Assembly (NCBI GenBank): GCA_041649015.1
Contig: JBAZNU010000009.1
Span: 1-64,000, forward strand
Origin: Ignavibacteria bacterium
Lineage (GTDB): Bacteria; Bacteroidota; Ignavibacteria; Tepidaquicellales; Tepidaquicellaceae
Direction of reading: 5' to 3'
Length of the DNA: 64,000 nt
A program made the position numbers and the translations under genes. The notes under the pieces were generated by a model. That model saw only the letters and a program-made list of their open reading frames with translations. It had not been told where the DNA came from and searched no databases. Of this stretch, positions 61,846-64,000 are shown piece by piece (the first letter of the stretch is position 1; each line of letters begins with the position of its first letter).

Positions 61846-62250
61846 ATGAAAAGATTATTATTCACTTTACAATTACTAACAGTTTTTTCCATTTCGGTAA
61901 TCTTAGCTTCTTGTGCTTCTCAGGATGAATGTTGTGACGATATGACAGTCACTATTGTTGAAGAAGAAACTGATACTCTCTACAATAATCAACCGAGAAT
62001 TGAGACCAGAAATTTCACAGTCCAAATTGGTGCTTTTGCAAATAAATCCTTTGCGGATGAGTTCCTTAAAAATGCAAAACCAAACTTTGGTATAGAAGTA
62101 AAAATGATAAAGTCTCCTGACGGTATATATAGAATCTCTTTAGGAGAGTTCTCAACCTTGGATGAAGCAGAGGTTGTGCTTAAGACTGCAGTAAGTAAGG
62201 GTTATCTTGATTCTTTCATTCGGGATAGTTCTGGACCAGTATATAAATAA
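61846..62250 (+). CDS. Small SPOR-domain lipoprotein, paralogue of the preceding gene
   Basis: A 134-residue lipoprotein with the same Cys23 lipobox (ASC). It has an acidic, Cys-containing start (SQDECCDDMTVTI), a TLYNNQP linker and a SPOR domain (NFTVQIGAFANKSFADEF, then GIYRISLGEFSTLDEAE). Two adjacent Cys after the lipid Cys are unusual. It probably localises with the division site or cell wall. Co-transcribed with its paralogue, folD and prmA. Confidence 0.85.
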   Translation: MKRLLFTLQLLTVFSISVILASCASQDECCDDMTVTIVEEETDTLYNNQPRIETRNFTVQIGAFANKSFADEFLKNAKPNFGIEVKMIKSPDGIYRISLGEFSTLDEAEVVLKTAVSKGYLDSFIRDSSGPVYK

Positions 62251-62260
62251 AAATTTGTAA

Positions 62261-63145
62261 ATGGCAATAGATAAGATTATTGATGGAAAAATCATTTCTG
62301 ATATTATAAAACGTGAAGTAAAAGCGGAAACTCAAACATTAATATCCGAAAAGAATATAATACCCGGACTCGCTTTTATTATTGTTGGTGAGAATCCTGC
62401 TTCAAAAGTTTACGTTAAGAATAAAGGCAAGGCTTGTGAAGAAATGGGATTTTATTCCGTAACCTCACACCTTCCCGAGTCAACTTCGGAGCAGGAATTA
62501 TTAGATTTAATATCACAGTTCAATTCAGATTCAAAAATTCATGGTGTTCTTGTACAACTACCTCTACCTAACCATATTAACGAATCAAGAATTATTGAAG
62601 CAATTGATTATCGGAAAGATGTTGATGGATTTCATCCTCAAAATGTTGGACGTCTTTCAATTGGTCAGAGCTGCTTTATTCCCTGTACACCTTTCGGAAT
62701 ATTAGAATTAATAAGACGTTCGGATATTGAAACAAAAGGTAAGAACACCGTGATTATTGGGAGAAGCAACATCGTAGGGAAACCGATTGCCGCTTTATTC
62801 TTAAGGAAGAATATTAACTCAACAGTTACTGTTTGTCATAGTGCTACAAAAGATATAAAGCAGTATTCATCTGGAGCTGATATTCTAATCTCAGCGATAG
62901 GTAAACCGAATTTCGTAAAGTCAGATATGATAAAAGAAAATGCTGTAATAATTGATGTCGGTATTAATAGAGTTGATGATCCAACATCACCTAAGGGCTC
63001 GAAATTAACCGGTGATGTTGACTTTGTAGACTGCTATGATAAAGCTTCAAGAATTACTCCTGTTCCCGGTGGTGTTGGTCTTATGACCATTGCTATGCTT
63101 ATGAGAAATACCCTCGATTCAGCAACCAATAAGATTTATAAATGA
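62261..63145 (+). CDS. folD: Bifunctional methylenetetrahydrofolate dehydrogenase/cyclohydrolase
   Basis: A 294-residue cytosolic enzyme converting 5,10-methylene-THF to 10-formyl-THF, using NAD(P). The FolD signatures are YVKNKGKACEEMGF (catalytic Lys), VQLPLPNHI, DVDGFHPQNVGRL, PCTPFGILELI, VIIGRSNIVGKPIAALFL (nucleotide loop) and TPVPGGVGLMTIAML. Length is normal. It starts 10 bases after the SPOR gene and its TGA overlaps the prmA ATG. Confidence 0.96.
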   Translation: MAIDKIIDGKIISDIIKREVKAETQTLISEKNIIPGLAFIIVGENPASKVYVKNKGKACEEMGFYSVTSHLPESTSEQELLDLISQFNSDSKIHGVLVQLPLPNHINESRIIEAIDYRKDVDGFHPQNVGRLSIGQSCFIPCTPFGILELIRRSDIETKGKNTVIIGRSNIVGKPIAALFLRKNINSTVTVCHSATKDIKQYSSGADILISAIGKPNFVKSDMIKENAVIIDVGINRVDDPTSPKGSKLTGDVDFVDCYDKASRITPVPGGVGLMTIAMLMRNTLDSATNKIYK

Positions 63146-63996
63146 AGCAGGAATACATAACAAAAGTATCATTCTTTACAGGTCATAAATATCTCGATGA
63201 CTTAATTAATCATATTTACTTAAATGGAATCACTTCTTTTGAAGAACAGGATAATTCTGTCATACTTTATTTAAAGCCTGAAGAAGCCTCGGAAATTATA
63301 AATAATGTTGCTGTGAATTTTAAAAGTGGAAACCTTGATATTAGTGTTGAGCATATTAAAAATAGAAATTGGAATGAAGAATGGCAAAAAAGCATTGAAC
63401 CGATATTTATTGGAAAGCGATTAGTAGTATACCCAACTTGGAAAAGGATTGAAGTAAAAAATTATAAAGACTATATAAAGATTCAGATAGATCCTAAAAT
63501 GGCTTTTGGTACAGGACACAATGAAACCACGCAGCTTGTACTTGAGTTAATGCTTAAGTATATAAACAAAAAAGATAAATATCTTTTGGATTTTGGTTGT
63601 GGCACTGGCATTCTTGCAATAGCAGGTGTTAAGATGGGAATACTTAAAGCAATTGCTAACGATACAGATATTGATTCAATCGATAGCGCTATTGAGAATT
63701 TCAAGTTGAACAGAGTGTTTGGTAAAATTAAGTTATACAGGAATACTATCAGCGATTTAAGTGAGAGTGGATTCAATGTTATCTGTGCCAACATTATAAG
63801 TTCAGTAATCAAGGAAAATCTTGATTATATGTTTGAAAAATTAAAGTGTAATGGTAAACTATTTCTATCAGGTATTCTCAGAAAAGAGGAAAGAAATTTG
63901 ATAAATTTTCTAAATAAGAAAAGATTTAGTGTTCTTGAGATTATTCGTAAATCGGAATGGATTGGTGTTTATGCTGTCAAAGATATCAGTAAATAA
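63142..63996 (+). CDS. prmA: Ribosomal protein L11 methyltransferase
   Basis: A 284-residue SAM-dependent enzyme, complete with a stop four bases from the window edge. It has the PrmA hallmark MAFGTGHNETTQL and the SAM-binding loop LLDFGCGTGILAIAGVK, then NVICANIISSVIKENL (motif IV). The N-terminal 90 residues form the L11-recognition domain, ahead of NRNWNEEWQKSIEPI. It trimethylates L11 at several lysines and the N terminus. Coupled to folD by an ATGA overlap. Confidence 0.95.
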   Translation: MKQEYITKVSFFTGHKYLDDLINHIYLNGITSFEEQDNSVILYLKPEEASEIINNVAVNFKSGNLDISVEHIKNRNWNEEWQKSIEPIFIGKRLVVYPTWKRIEVKNYKDYIKIQIDPKMAFGTGHNETTQLVLELMLKYINKKDKYLLDFGCGTGILAIAGVKMGILKAIANDTDIDSIDSAIENFKLNRVFGKIKLYRNTISDLSESGFNVICANIISSVIKENLDYMFEKLKCNGKLFLSGILRKEERNLINFLNKKRFSVLEIIRKSEWIGVYAVKDISK

Positions 63997-64000
63997 TTTT

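Overview
The window is an AT-rich bacterial chromosome segment of about 48 protein genes and one tRNA. It probably comes from the FCB/Bacteroidota side of the tree, most likely an Ignavibacteria-type organism. The main reason is that nine secreted proteins end in the same C-terminal domain (N-Y-P-N-P-F-N-P near its start, G-V/I-Y-F-Y near its end). That domain is the type A sorting signal of the type IX secretion system (T9SS). TonB-dependent uptake, Omp85 and SPOR-domain lipoproteins show a diderm envelope. No T9SS machinery gene, integrase, transposase, CRISPR array or recognisable defence operon is visible.

Layout. 1-4.3 kb: tail of a T9SS cargo gene, a C69 dipeptidase, and a lipoprotein/outer-membrane barrel pair. 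4.3-9.8 kb (mostly minus): a serine beta-lactamase-fold hydrolase, RdgB and a heterodimeric ABC exporter with one degenerate ATP site. 9.9-14.3 kb: a small membrane protein ahead of a TonB-dependent receptor, then a BNR-propeller T9SS cargo. 14.4-20.8 kb (minus): a tight four-gene operon of two parvulin-type foldases, a VWA-like membrane protein and a T9SS cargo. 21.3-24.1 kb: GT39 glycosyltransferase and a membrane-anchored PHP protein. 24.1-29.0 kb (minus): HolB-like, Omp85-like, DUF2795, HprK and HPF. 29.2-34.2 kb (plus): two small membrane proteins, a soluble PHP protein, PurF and Xaa-Pro aminopeptidase. 34.3-35.8 kb: a MIO-type ammonia-lyase with Cys instead of Ser in the cofactor triad. 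36.2-40.5 kb: hybrid sensor kinase, VWA lipoprotein and an outer-membrane barrel. 40.5-40.7 kb: tRNA-Leu(UAA), whose 3' end and terminator are tandemly duplicated.

40.8-54.8 kb is an island of six large T9SS cargo genes, the last five in a row on the minus strand. Their N-terminal domains are unrelated (YCF48/BNR propellers, a parallel beta-helix, choice-of-anchor-D/FG-GAP). Three of the sorting tails are nearly identical at the DNA level and look mosaic. A REP-like palindrome and heptamer-type repeats sit in frame in one particular loop of these tails. 54.8-64 kb is housekeeping: a transaldolase-family enzyme, GcvT, ComB-like, FtsK, DeoC, two small SPOR lipoproteins, FolD and PrmA. A helically phased 11-bp repeat lies upstream of the transaldolase gene.

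The strongest leads are the repeat-driven diversification of T9SS tails, the natural Ala-Cys-Gly triad in the ammonia-lyase, the tRNA 3' duplication, the phased 11-bp array and the foldase/VWA/T9SS operon. I did not find a single complete and clearly novel multigene system. All function calls come from reading motifs in the translated sequence; no database search was run.
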